NCBI GenBank assembly: GCA_033765245.1
Contig: JANRIF010000208.1
Span: 1 to 48,098 of the forward strand
Source: GCA-002840015 sp033765245
Lineage (GTDB): Bacteria > Pseudomonadota > Gammaproteobacteria > Xanthomonadales > Xanthomonadaceae
Direction: 5' to 3'
Length of the DNA: 48,098 nucleotides
A program made the position numbers and the translations under genes. The notes under the pieces were generated by a model. The model did not search any database. It was given only the letters and a program-made list of their open reading frames with translations, and was not told where the DNA came from. Positions 35,209-44,266 of the stretch are shown here, piece by piece; within the stretch, counting starts at the first letter, position 1, and each line of letters opens with the position of its first letter.

Positions 35209-37302
35209 ATGGCTACCAACACTGCAGACCTGTTTGCCGCGTTCAAGCGCATCGGCCGTCGCGGTCTGGCCGCGCCGCTGCTGGTGCTGATCGTGCTGGC
35301 GATGATGATGCTGCCGTTGCCGGCGTTCCTGCTCGATCTGCTGTTCAGCTTCAACATCGCGCTGTCGCTGGTGATCCTGCTGGCGGTGATCTACGCGATG
35401 CGACCGCTTGAACTGGCGTCGTTCCCCACCATCGTGCTGGCCGCCACCTTGTTGCGGCTCGCGCTCAACGTCGCTTCCACCCGCGTGGTGCTGATCAACG
35501 GCCATGAGGGGCCGGGCGCGGCGGGGCAGGTGATCGAGGCGTTCGGCTCGTTCGTGATCGGCGGCAATTTCGCGGTCGGCCTGGTGGTGTTTGCGATCAT
35601 CACCATCATCAATTTCGCGGTGGTGACCAAGGGCGCCACGCGCGTCTCGGAAGTGACTGCGCGCTTCACCCTCGATGCGATGCCCGGCAAGCAGATGGCG
35701 ATCGACGCCGATCTCAACGCCGGCCTGATCACGCAGGACCAGGCACGAGAGCGCCGCAACGAGGTGCGCGAGGAGGCCGACTTCTACGGCTCGATGGACG
35801 GCGCCAGCAAGTTCGTGCGCGGCGACGCGGTGGCCGGCATCCTGATCTTGTTCATCAATATCATCGGCGGCTTCGCGGTGGGCGTGTTCCAGCACGATCT
35901 GGGCATGGCCGACGCCGCCCGCATCTACGTGCTGCTGACCATCGGCGACGGCCTGGTGGCGCAGGTGCCCTCGCTGATGCTGTCGATCGCGGCGGCGGTG
36001 ATCGTGACCCGCGTCTCCAAGCGCCAGAACATGGGCGAGCAACTGGTGGCGCAAGTGCTGGGCCAGCCGCGCGCGCTGGCGGTGGCCGGTGCGGTGCTGG
36101 GCACGATGGGCCTGATCCCGGGGATGCCCAACGTGGCGTTCCTGCTGCTGGGCGCCGCCTGCGGTTCCGGCGCCTACGTATTGCATCGTCGCGGCGAAGC
36201 CGCCGCGCAGCCGGCTGCCGCAGCGCTCGCCGACGCCAGCGCGCCCGCCAAGACCAGCGAGCCGGCTGAGCTGGGCTGGGAAGACGTCAGCGCGGTCGAC
36301 GTGATCGGGCTGGAAGTGGGCTACCGGCTGATTCCGCTGGTGGATCGCAACCAGGGCGGCGAGTTGATGGGGCGCATCAAGGCAGTGCGCAAGAAGCTGT
36401 CGCAGGACCTGGGCTTCCTGGTGCCGGCGGTGCACATCCGCGACAACCTCGACCTGTCGCCCAACGCCTATCGCATCACCTTGATGGGAGTGCCGGTGGG
36501 CGAGGCACAGGTGCATCCGGAGCGCTCGCTGGCGATCAATCCCGGCAAGGTGCACGGCACGTTGGTCGGCATTCCGACGCGCGACCCGGCGTTCGGGCTG
36601 GACGCAGTGTGGATCGAATCGGGCGCGCGCGACCACGCGCAGTCGCTGGGTTACACCATCGTCGATCCCGGCACCGTCATCGCGACGCACCTGAGCCAGA
36701 TCCTGCAGACCCATGCGCACGAGTTGCTGGGTCACGAGGAAGTGCAGCAGTTGCTCGATCGCCTGGCGCAGACCGCGCCCAAGCTGGTCGAGGACCTGGT
36801 GCCCAAGCGGCTGGCGCTGGGGGTGGTGGTGAAGGTGCTGCAGAACCTGCTGGCGGAGCGGGTGCCGATCCGCAATACCCGCACCATCGTCGAATCTTTG
36901 GCGGAGCACGCTGGCAGTAGTCAGGATCCCGCCATCCTCACCGGCGCCGTGCGGATTGCGCTGGGGCGGCAAATTGTCCAGGAAATCAGCGGGATAAATT
37001 CCGAGGTGCCGGTGATGACGCTGGCGCCACAGTTGGAACAGATCTTGCTTCAGTCAGTACAGGGCGGCGGTCCGGCGGCGGCGGTGGAGCCGGCGATGGC
37101 CGAACGCCTGCAGCGCAACGTCGCCGATCTGGTGCGGCAACAGGAAATGGCCGGCGAGGCGGCGGTGCTGCTGGTGGCACCGGCCTTGCGGCCCTGGTTG
37201 GCGCGGTTCATGCGGCCGGTGGCATCGGGATTGCATGTGCTGGCCTACAACGAGGTGCCGGACAACCGGCGCGTGCGGTTGGTGGCGGCACTGGGCAACT
37301 GA
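35209..37302 (+). CDS. flhA: flagellar export gate protein FlhA
   Basis: The large ion-driven export gate subunit, 697 residues. Eight predicted membrane segments lie in the first 330 residues, with the FHIPEP-family signature RPLELASFPTIVLAATLLR and NVASTRVVL. A cytoplasmic ring domain starts after the linker (about 345 onward: LEVGYRLIPLVDRNQGG). The conserved core includes DNLDLSPNAYRI and LVPKRLALGVVVKVLQNLL. ATG 35209 lies three bases after the flhB stop. Confidence 0.97.
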   Translation: MATNTADLFAAFKRIGRRGLAAPLLVLIVLAMMMLPLPAFLLDLLFSFNIALSLVILLAVIYAMRPLELASFPTIVLAATLLRLALNVASTRVVLINGHEGPGAAGQVIEAFGSFVIGGNFAVGLVVFAIITIINFAVVTKGATRVSEVTARFTLDAMPGKQMAIDADLNAGLITQDQARERRNEVREEADFYGSMDGASKFVRGDAVAGILILFINIIGGFAVGVFQHDLGMADAARIYVLLTIGDGLVAQVPSLMLSIAAAVIVTRVSKRQNMGEQLVAQVLGQPRALAVAGAVLGTMGLIPGMPNVAFLLLGAACGSGAYVLHRRGEAAAQPAAAALADASAPAKTSEPAELGWEDVSAVDVIGLEVGYRLIPLVDRNQGGELMGRIKAVRKKLSQDLGFLVPAVHIRDNLDLSPNAYRITLMGVPVGEAQVHPERSLAINPGKVHGTLVGIPTRDPAFGLDAVWIESGARDHAQSLGYTIVDPGTVIATHLSQILQTHAHELLGHEEVQQLLDRLAQTAPKLVEDLVPKRLALGVVVKVLQNLLAERVPIRNTRTIVESLAEHAGSSQDPAILTGAVRIALGRQIVQEISGINSEVPVMTLAPQLEQILLQSVQGGGPAAAVEPAMAERLQRNVADLVRQQEMAGEAAVLLVAPALRPWLARFMRPVASGLHVLAYNEVPDNRRVRLVAALGN

Positions 37303-37363
37303 GGTGGGGCGGACGGCGCAAGCCGGCGGGTAGGGGTTGGAGGACGGGCGCGTGGAGATCGGC

Positions 37364-38737
37364 ATGAAGATCAAACGATTCGTAGCCAGCGACATGCGCC
37401 AGGCCATGCGGCGCGTGCGCGACGAGCAGGGCCCGGACGCCGTGATCCTTTCTTCGCGCCGCACCGACGAGGGCATCGAGATCATCGCTGCGATCGATTA
37501 CGACGAGTCGCTGATCCGCGAGGCGGCATTGCAGGCCGGCGGCGACGGACATCTGGAAGTGGAGCCGGCGCGTCCGGTGCTGGCGCCGCACCCGGAGCCG
37601 GCGCGTGCGGTGTCGAATCCCCCACGGCAGGTGCCGACGAGCCCGCGCCCGCTGCCATCGGTGGCGGCGATTGCGGCCGCGGCGATGCCGCCGCCAGTGC
37701 CGGCACCGGCACCCGCCCCGGCGCAGGCCGTGGCGGCACGCGGCAATGGCCCGTTCGGACAGGCGGCCGGAGTGGCGGCGATGCTGCCCACGGCGCCAGC
37801 GCCAGCGCCCGAACTGGACGGCATGAAGCGCGAGTTGGCCGATCTGCGCGATATGCTCGAATCGCAATTCTCCAGCCTCGCCTGGAACGACCTGGGACGC
37901 CGCAATCCGATGCGCGCGCGCATGCTGCGCGAGTTCACCCGGATGGGGCTGGATTCGGACATTGCCGGCGAGATCGTGGCGCAACTGCCGGCCGAACTGA
38001 CTGCGGCGCAGTCGCGCTACCTGCCGATGGGGCTGCTGGCCGATCGCCTGCTGATCAACGACGAAGAACAGATCGACCAAGGCGGCATGGTCGCCCTGGT
38101 CGGCCCGACCGGGGTGGGCAAGACCACCACGCTGGCGAAGCTGGCAGCACGCTACGTGCTGCGCAACGGTCCGCGCCAGGTGGCGCTGGTGACCACCGAC
38201 GACTTCCGCATCGGCGCCGAGGAACAGTTGTTCCACTACGGTCGCCTGCTCGGCATTCCGGTCTACGCCGCCAGCGGCGCCAAGGAAGTGGCGGACCTGC
38301 TCGCGCGGCTGTCGGATCACCGTCTGGTGTTGATCGACACCCCAGGGCTGTGCCACGGCGACCCGCGCATGCAGGCGCTGGGCGATGCACTGCTGCACGC
38401 GCAGGTGCCGGTTGCCACCAGCCTGGTGCTGGCCGCCAATTCGCAATCCGGATCGCTCGACCAGGCGGTGCGCGCCTACGCCCGCTTCCGTCCCAGCGGC
38501 TGCGTGCTGACCAAGATCGACGAAGCCTCGGTGCTCGGTGGCGCGCTGTCGGTGGCGATCCGCCACGGCCTGCGCATCGACTACACCACCGACGGCCAGC
38601 GCGTCCCGGAAGACATCGCACGGCCCGAGGCGCACCGGTTGGTGTGCCGCGCGGTGCGCATGCTGAGCGGCGGCGCGCCGGCCGACGACAGCTTGATGGC
38701 CGACCGTTTCGGCAAGCTCGCCCTCTCATTCGCCTGA
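37364..38737 (+). CDS. flhF: flagellar polar placement GTPase FlhF
   Basis: An SRP-type GTPase that places polar flagella. The 457 residues start MKIKRFVASDMRQAMRRVR, the basic B domain. A Pro/Ala-rich linker (about 70-150) leads to the NG domain with G1 GPTGVGKTTTLAKLA (from about 247), TTDDFRIGAEEQL and a DTPG-type G3 (LIDTPGLCHG). The ATG at 37364 follows GGAG and gives the family N-terminus; an open upstream TTG (37337) is less likely. It is followed by flhG, its negative partner. Confidence 0.94.
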   Translation: MKIKRFVASDMRQAMRRVRDEQGPDAVILSSRRTDEGIEIIAAIDYDESLIREAALQAGGDGHLEVEPARPVLAPHPEPARAVSNPPRQVPTSPRPLPSVAAIAAAAMPPPVPAPAPAPAQAVAARGNGPFGQAAGVAAMLPTAPAPAPELDGMKRELADLRDMLESQFSSLAWNDLGRRNPMRARMLREFTRMGLDSDIAGEIVAQLPAELTAAQSRYLPMGLLADRLLINDEEQIDQGGMVALVGPTGVGKTTTLAKLAARYVLRNGPRQVALVTTDDFRIGAEEQLFHYGRLLGIPVYAASGAKEVADLLARLSDHRLVLIDTPGLCHGDPRMQALGDALLHAQVPVATSLVLAANSQSGSLDQAVRAYARFRPSGCVLTKIDEASVLGGALSVAIRHGLRIDYTTDGQRVPEDIARPEAHRLVCRAVRMLSGGAPADDSLMADRFGKLALSFA

Positions 38738-38746
38738 GGAATCGAC

Positions 38747-39637
38747 GTGAAGCAGACCATGACCGCGCAAGCGAGCGTCAACCAGGCCCAAGGGCTGAGC
38801 CTGCGCGCCCGCGCCACCCCGGTGAAAGTGATCGCCGTGGCCAGCGGCAAGGGCGGCGTCGGCAAGACCAGCGTGTCGGTGAACGTGGCGATGGCGCTGG
38901 CCATGACCGGGCGTGAAGTGGTGCTGCTGGACGCCGACCTGGGCCTCGCCAACGTCGACGTGCAACTGGGCCTGCAACCGACCCGCAACCTGTCGCACTT
39001 GCTGGCCGGCGAGTGCCGCATCGAGGACTTGGTGCTGCGCGCGCCGCATGGTCTGAAGGTGATCCCGGCCACCTCCGGCACCCGCCGCATGGCGCAGCTC
39101 GGCAGCGCCGAGTACGCCGGCCTGATCACCGCCTTCGCCGAATACCGCGATCCGGTCGACGTGATGGTGATCGACACCGCCGCCGGCATCTCCGACAGCG
39201 TCACGGTGTTCAGCCGCGCCGCGCAGGAGGTGATCGTGGTGGTGTGCGACGAGCCCGCTTCGATCACCGATGCCTACGCCCTGATCAAGGTGCTCAGCCG
39301 CGAGTTCGGGGTCGAGCGCTTCCGGGTGGTGGCCAACATGGTTCGCAACGAGACCCACGGCCGCAAACTGTTCGAAAACATACTGCGCGTCACGGACCGC
39401 TTCCTGCAGGTCGTGCTTGACTATGCCGGTGCGATTCCCGACGACGAATTCCTCAAGCGAGCGATTCGTCGGCAAAGCGCCGTGGTGGAAACTTATCCCG
39501 GCGCGCGTTCGGCGCAGGCGCTCAAGGCGCTGGCGCAGGCCGCCGAGCGCTGGGTAAGCCCCGCCTTCGGCCACGGTCATCTCGAATTCTTTGCCGAACG
39601 ACGCGAAAGCGCCGCCTCGGCGTTGTTGGGCGGATAG
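38747..39637 (+). CDS. flhG: flagellar number regulator FlhG/FleN
   Basis: A MinD-like ATPase that limits flagellar number, in Pseudomonas (FleN) by restraining FleQ. The 296 residues have the N-terminal NQAQGLSLRAR segment (12-22), equivalent to the DQAxxLR motif that activates FlhF, and the deviant Walker A SGKGGVGKTS (33-42). Switch regions are LLDADLGLANVDVQ and IDTAAGISD. Membrane-targeting potential at the C-terminus is not obvious from the sequence. The gap to flhF is nine bases. Confidence 0.94.
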   Translation: MKQTMTAQASVNQAQGLSLRARATPVKVIAVASGKGGVGKTSVSVNVAMALAMTGREVVLLDADLGLANVDVQLGLQPTRNLSHLLAGECRIEDLVLRAPHGLKVIPATSGTRRMAQLGSAEYAGLITAFAEYRDPVDVMVIDTAAGISDSVTVFSRAAQEVIVVVCDEPASITDAYALIKVLSREFGVERFRVVANMVRNETHGRKLFENILRVTDRFLQVVLDYAGAIPDDEFLKRAIRRQSAVVETYPGARSAQALKALAQAAERWVSPAFGHGHLEFFAERRESAASALLGG

Positions 39638-39640
39638 AAC

Positions 39641-40369
39641 ATGAGCGCAGACGCAGGCTACCTGCAAGTACAGCGACTGCCGGTGGAGCAACTGGTGGCC
39701 GATCACTCCACCCTGGTGCGGCGCATCGCCTATCACCTGATGGCGCGGCTGCCTGCCAGCGTCGAGGTGGGCGACCTGATCCAGTCCGGCATGATCGGCC
39801 TGATCGAGGCGGCGCGTAACTATGCGCCGGCGCGCGCCGCCAATTTCGAAACCTACGCCGGCATCCGTATCCGCGGCGCCATGCTAGACGAACTGCGCAA
39901 GTCGGACTGGACCCCGCGCTCGGTGCATCGCAAGTTCCGCGAGGTGTGCGACGCGATCCGGCAGATCGAGGCCGAGACCGGCGGCGATGCCGACGAGGCG
40001 ACCGTGGCGCGCCGCCTCAACATCAGTCTGGACGAATACCACGCGGTGCTGGCCGATGCCGCCAGTTGCCGCGTGCTCAGCCTCAGCGGTACCTCGGACG
40101 AGGAATCCGAAGGCATCGACGTTGCCGACGAGAACGACGCCGGGCCCGCCGGTACGCTCGAATCGGGCCTGATGCGCGAAGCGCTGGTCGCTGCGATCGG
40201 GCACCTTCCCGAGCGCGAGCAACTGGTGATGTCGCTGTACTACGAACGCGAGCTCAACCTCAAGGAAATCGGCGAGGTGCTGGGAGTGAGCGAGTCGCGG
40301 GTGTGCCAGATTCACGCGCAGGCGTTGGTGCGCCTGCGTTCGCGGTTGCGCGATTGGCGTACCCCATGA
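39641..40369 (+). CDS. fliA: flagellar sigma factor sigma28
   Basis: Directs late flagellar genes such as fliC, whose upstream region here carries two matching promoters. The 242 residues have region 2 (VGDLIQSGMIGLIEAARNY, FETYAGIRIRGAMLDELRKSDW), region 3 (VHRKFREVCDAIRQIE) and region 4 (LPEREQLVMSLYYERELNLKEIGEVLGVSESRVCQIH). Start ATG 39641 lies three bases after flhG. It ends with a short gap before cheY. Confidence 0.97.
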   Translation: MSADAGYLQVQRLPVEQLVADHSTLVRRIAYHLMARLPASVEVGDLIQSGMIGLIEAARNYAPARAANFETYAGIRIRGAMLDELRKSDWTPRSVHRKFREVCDAIRQIEAETGGDADEATVARRLNISLDEYHAVLADAASCRVLSLSGTSDEESEGIDVADENDAGPAGTLESGLMREALVAAIGHLPEREQLVMSLYYERELNLKEIGEVLGVSESRVCQIHAQALVRLRSRLRDWRTP

Positions 40370-40399
40370 ATTCGATTTGACGCTGGCTTGGAGAGTGCC

Positions 40400-40792
40400 T
40401 TGGACAGAAACATGAAAATTCTGGTGGTGGACGATTTTTCGACCATGCGCCGGATCGTCAAGAACCTGCTGCAGGAGTTGGGCTTCTCCAACATCCAGGA
40501 AGCGGACGACGGAGCCACCGCGTTGCCGATGCTCAAGGCGGCATCGTTCGACTTCGTGGTCACCGACTGGAACATGCCCGGCATGACCGGGATCGACCTG
40601 CTCAAGGCGATTCGCGCCGATGCGTCGCTCAAGACGCTCCCGGTGCTGATGGTGACCGCCGAGAACAGCCGCGAGCAGATCATCGAGGCCGCGCAGAGCG
40701 GGGTCAACGGCTACATCGTCAAGCCGTTCACCGCGATCACCCTGAAAGAAAAAATCGATCGGATCTTCGACCGCATCGCGGCAGGCTCCTGA
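40400..40792 (+). CDS. cheY: chemotaxis response regulator CheY
   Basis: Carries the signal from CheA to FliM. From TTG 40400 the protein has 130 residues: acidic pair Asp11-Asp12 in VVDDFSTMRR, phosphoacceptor Asp56 in VVTDWNMPGM, Thr in LMVTAENS and Lys108 in GYIVKPF. The TTG follows GGAGAG at four bases and gives MDRNMKIL, like other CheY starts. The alternative ATG 40412 has no ribosome binding site close by and would shorten the N-terminus to MKILVVDD. Confidence 0.93.
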   Translation: MDRNMKILVVDDFSTMRRIVKNLLQELGFSNIQEADDGATALPMLKAASFDFVVTDWNMPGMTGIDLLKAIRADASLKTLPVLMVTAENSREQIIEAAQSGVNGYIVKPFTAITLKEKIDRIFDRIAAGS

Positions 40793-40801
40793 GGAACCCG
40801 C

Positions 40802-41458
40802 ATGAACCAGAACGCACTTCCATCATCCGCCTCCGACCATGTGCCGGAACGCCTGCGCGATCTGCTGCAGTCGCGCGATCCCGAGCAGATCGAGCAGGCC
40901 ATCGCCGCCATGCTGCGCGAACGCGAGCAGTCGCTGTTCATCGCACTGGGCCAACTGGCGCGCGAGTTGCACGAATCGGTGAAGAACGTCGCCACGGCGC
41001 TGCAGCCCGAGGGCGGCGGCGCACCCGGCATGCCCGAGGCACGGCGACGCCTGGACGAAGCGCTGGACATGAGCGAGCGCGCAGCGCATCAAAGCCTGGA
41101 TATCGGCGACCGGCTGCTGCAGGGCGCCGACGCGCTCGAACGCAGCGCCCGCGACGTTGCCGGCGCGCCCGCGTCCGCATCGCTGGCCGCGGTGGCGCTG
41201 CAGTTCGCCGGTACGTGCCGCGACGACGTGCGCGCGCTGCGCGAGGCACAGAGCTGGCAGGACCTGACCGGCCAACGCATGAAACAGGTGTCGCAGTTCC
41301 TGGCTCGGATCGAGGGCAGCGTGCTGGATCTGGTACGTCTGGCCGGTTCGCTCGGCGCATCGCAGGCCAAGGCCAGCGACGGCGCCACCGTCACCGCCAT
41401 CGCCACCGCGTCCACCCAGGACGAGGTGGATCGCCTGCTCGCCGAATTCGGGTTCTGA
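40802..41458 (+). CDS. cheZ: chemotaxis phosphatase CheZ
   Basis: Removes phosphate from CheY. The 218-residue, helical protein has the catalytic segment QSWQDLTGQRMKQV with Asp154 and Gln158 (equivalent to Asp143 and Gln147 of E. coli). The C-terminal CheY-binding peptide is TQDEVDRLLAEFGF, as in the family. The gap to cheY is nine bases and to cheA six. Confidence 0.94.
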   Translation: MNQNALPSSASDHVPERLRDLLQSRDPEQIEQAIAAMLREREQSLFIALGQLARELHESVKNVATALQPEGGGAPGMPEARRRLDEALDMSERAAHQSLDIGDRLLQGADALERSARDVAGAPASASLAAVALQFAGTCRDDVRALREAQSWQDLTGQRMKQVSQFLARIEGSVLDLVRLAGSLGASQAKASDGATVTAIATASTQDEVDRLLAEFGF

Positions 41459-41464
41459 TCGATC

Positions 41465-43519
41465 ATGTCCGGCACCTTCGAAACCGAGATCCTCGCCGAC
41501 TTCCTGCTGGAAGCGGGCGAACTGGTCGCGGCCCTCGGCGACCAATTGCTGGCGCTGGAGGCGGCACCGGATGCGCCGGACCTGCTCAATGCAGTATTCC
41601 GCGCTTTTCACACGGTCAAGGGCGGTGCCGGTTTCCTCTCGGTGGAACCGATGGTGGCGCTGTGCCACCGCGGCGAAGATCTGCTCAACGAGGCGCGCTC
41701 CGGGCGCGTGCGCCTGACCCCGGAACATATCGACGCGCTGTTGCAGGCGCTCGACCACCTGCAGCAGATGATGCGCGCGATGCAGGAGGGCACGGTACCG
41801 GTGCCAGCGCCGTCGGCGTTGCTGGAGCGGCTGTCCGGCAAGGCCGCCGCGCCGGCGCAATCGCCGGCCGTGGAAACGCAGGTAGCGCCGCCACCCGTCC
41901 CCACACCGGCACCCGCGCCCGCCGCGTCAGCCGATGCGGTCGATCAGGAGTTCGACGCGCTGCTGGCGGCGGTTGCCAGCGAAAGTCCGGGAACACCGCT
42001 GAAGGCCGACGAACCGATCGACGACAGCGAATTCGAGGCGTTGCTGGATGAGCTGTACGGCAGCAAGGGTGCTCCCGGCAAGACGGTGGATTCCGACGCC
42101 GGCCGAACGGCGGCACCCATGACCGATGATGATTTCGAGGCGTTGCTCGACAGCCTGCACGGCAGCGGCGCCGCCCCCGGCGCGGTGGTGCCGGCGCCAG
42201 CGCCGCCTGTGCCGGTGCCGGCCCCGGTGCCGGCCCCGGTCGCAGCACCCACGAGCACCGCATTGACCGCCGCGCCCGTGCCAAGCCGGCCGGCTGCTGC
42301 CGGCACCGGCATGGCACGCTCGGCAGCGCCGGCGGAGGCCACCATCCGCGTCGACACCGTGCGTCTGGACGCGCTGGTCAATCTGATCGGCGAACTGGTG
42401 CTGGTGCGCAACCGCCTGGTCAGCCTCACCGCCACCAGCGTCGACGAGGCGATGGAACGTGCGGTCGCCGAACTGCATCGGGTCGCCGACGACCTGCAAC
42501 TGGCAGTGATGCGCACGCGCATGCTGCCGGTCGGCAAGCTGTTCTCGCGCTTCCCGCGCATCGTGCGCGATCTGGCGCGGCAATTGGGCAAGCAGATCGA
42601 CCTGGTGCTGGAAGGCGAAGACACCGATCTCGACCGCAACCTGGTCGATGCATTGGCCGACCCGATGGTGCATCTGGTGCGCAACGCGGTGGACCACGGC
42701 ATCGAACTGCCCGAGGCGCGCGAGCGCGTGGGCAAGCCCGCTACCGGCACGGTGCGGCTGATCGCAGCGCAGGAAGGCGAGCGCATCATCATCCGCGTGC
42801 GCGACGATGGCCGCGGCATGGATGCCGAGGTGTTGCGGATCAAGGCGGTCGAAAAGGGCCTGCTGGTACCCGATCAGGCGGCGCGTCTGTCCGAAGCGGA
42901 ATGCTACGACCTGATCTTCCTGGCCGGCTTCAGCACCCGTTCGGAAGTCTCCGATATCTCCGGGCGCGGCGTCGGCATGGACGTGGTGAAGACCCGTGTG
43001 GGCGAGCTGGGCGGCACCCTGGTGGTGGATTCGCGGCTGGGTCACGGCAGCGAGATCCGCGTCAGCCTGCCGCTCACGCTGGCGACCTTGCGCGCACTGA
43101 TGGTGCGCGTGTGCGGCCGGGTGTTCGCGATCCCGATGATCAACGTGGTGGAAGTATTCGAATTCGATCGCGCCGCGGCGACCCGCGTCGACGATCGCGA
43201 GGTGATCGCGCACCGCCAGCGCGCGTTGCCGTTGCGGTTCCTGGCGCCGTGGATCGATCCGCAAGGCGAAGTCGACATGCGCTCCGGCCATGTGGTGGTG
43301 GTGCATGTCGGGCATCGCCAGGTCGGGTGCGTGGTGGATGAAGTGCTGGGGCGCGAGGAAATGGTGGTGAAGCCGCTCGGCCACTTGCTGCGCGGTGTCG
43401 CGGGCGTGACCGGCGCCACCATCACCGGCGACGGCAAGGTGGCGCTGGTGCTGGACGTGGCGCAGTTGCCCGATAGCGGTGCGCGTCACTTCGCCAAACC
43501 GCCGGAGGAGGTGAGCTGA
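41465..43519 (+). CDS. cheA: chemotaxis histidine kinase CheA
   Basis: The central kinase of the chemotaxis array, 684 residues. P1 has phospho-accepting His49 in FRAFHTVKGGAGF. A Pro/Ala-rich linker (about 110-290) replaces a recognisable P2 domain and contains three acidic motifs of the type (D/E)FxALL. P3 dimerisation begins about 295. P4 has HLVRNAVDHGIE, DDGRGMD and GRGVGMDVVK. The C-terminal P5 CheW-like domain ends the protein. Its stop shares a base with the motC start, so no cheB lies between. Confidence 0.96.
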   Translation: MSGTFETEILADFLLEAGELVAALGDQLLALEAAPDAPDLLNAVFRAFHTVKGGAGFLSVEPMVALCHRGEDLLNEARSGRVRLTPEHIDALLQALDHLQQMMRAMQEGTVPVPAPSALLERLSGKAAAPAQSPAVETQVAPPPVPTPAPAPAASADAVDQEFDALLAAVASESPGTPLKADEPIDDSEFEALLDELYGSKGAPGKTVDSDAGRTAAPMTDDDFEALLDSLHGSGAAPGAVVPAPAPPVPVPAPVPAPVAAPTSTALTAAPVPSRPAAAGTGMARSAAPAEATIRVDTVRLDALVNLIGELVLVRNRLVSLTATSVDEAMERAVAELHRVADDLQLAVMRTRMLPVGKLFSRFPRIVRDLARQLGKQIDLVLEGEDTDLDRNLVDALADPMVHLVRNAVDHGIELPEARERVGKPATGTVRLIAAQEGERIIIRVRDDGRGMDAEVLRIKAVEKGLLVPDQAARLSEAECYDLIFLAGFSTRSEVSDISGRGVGMDVVKTRVGELGGTLVVDSRLGHGSEIRVSLPLTLATLRALMVRVCGRVFAIPMINVVEVFEFDRAAATRVDDREVIAHRQRALPLRFLAPWIDPQGEVDMRSGHVVVVHVGHRQVGCVVDEVLGREEMVVKPLGHLLRGVAGVTGATITGDGKVALVLDVAQLPDSGARHFAKPPEEVS

Positions 43520-44259
43520 TGGACATCCTCAGCATCGTCAGCATCGTCCTGGCATTCGTGGTGGTGGTGGCAGGTGCCATCCTCAAGCACGCGGGCGCGC
43601 AATCGCTGCTCGGCTTCGGCGCGGCGGTGGTGGTGCTGGGCGGTACCTCGGTGGCGGTGATCCTGCACTCGCAAAAATCCAGTCTGCTGCGCTTCGTGCA
43701 GATCGTGCGTTGGGTGATCTTTCCGCCCACCGTCGACAACAACGGCCTGCTGACCCGCATCCTGGCGTGGAGCGAGACCGCGCGCCGTCAGGGCCTGCTC
43801 GGGCTCGAATCGCAGATCGAGGCGGAGGCCGATACGTTCGCCCGCAAGGGTCTGCAGATGCTGGTGGACGGCACCGAGCCCGACGCCTTGCGCGGCATTC
43901 TGGAAGTCGAGAAGGACGCGCGCGAGCACGTCGACATGGAAGCGGCAAAGGTGATCGAAGCGGCCGGCATCTACGCGCCCACGCTGGGCATCGTCGGCGC
44001 GGTGCTGGGCCTGATGGGGGTGATGCAGAACCTTGCCGACCCGAGCGCGCTCGGTCCCGGCATCGCAGGCGCGTTCGTTTCCACCATCTACGGCATCGCC
44101 AGCGCCAATCTGCTGTTCCTGCCGATGGCCAGCAAGCTCAAGGGACTGGTGCGCGCGCAGTCGGGTTCGCGCGAAATGATGATCGAGGGACTGGTCTCGA
44201 TCGCCGAGGGCGAAAACCCGCGCAACATCGAATCCAAGCTGCAAGGTTTCCTGCACTGA
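43519..44259 (+). CDS. motC: flagellar stator protein MotA/MotC
   Basis: The ion-channel stator subunit, 246 residues. It has the four-helix MotA pattern: two helices at the N-terminus (VSIVLAFVVVVAGAILKHAG), the cytoplasmic loop with charged residues, and the C-terminal pair containing APTLGIVGAVLGLMGVMQNL and FVSTIYGIASANLLFLP. Location after cheA and before motD resembles Pseudomonas motC, the second stator set; hence the symbol, though motA would also be used. Confidence 0.9.
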   Translation: MDILSIVSIVLAFVVVVAGAILKHAGAQSLLGFGAAVVVLGGTSVAVILHSQKSSLLRFVQIVRWVIFPPTVDNNGLLTRILAWSETARRQGLLGLESQIEAEADTFARKGLQMLVDGTEPDALRGILEVEKDAREHVDMEAAKVIEAAGIYAPTLGIVGAVLGLMGVMQNLADPSALGPGIAGAFVSTIYGIASANLLFLPMASKLKGLVRAQSGSREMMIEGLVSIAEGENPRNIESKLQGFLH

Positions 44260-44266
44260 GCGCGCC

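Noticed and set aside
33046..36972. A 1308-codon open frame on the minus strand opposite fliQ to flhA
   Set aside because: It is the mirror of GC-biased codons in real genes. The sequence is His/Gln/Arg-rich without domain structure, and the plus strand encodes conserved export proteins throughout.
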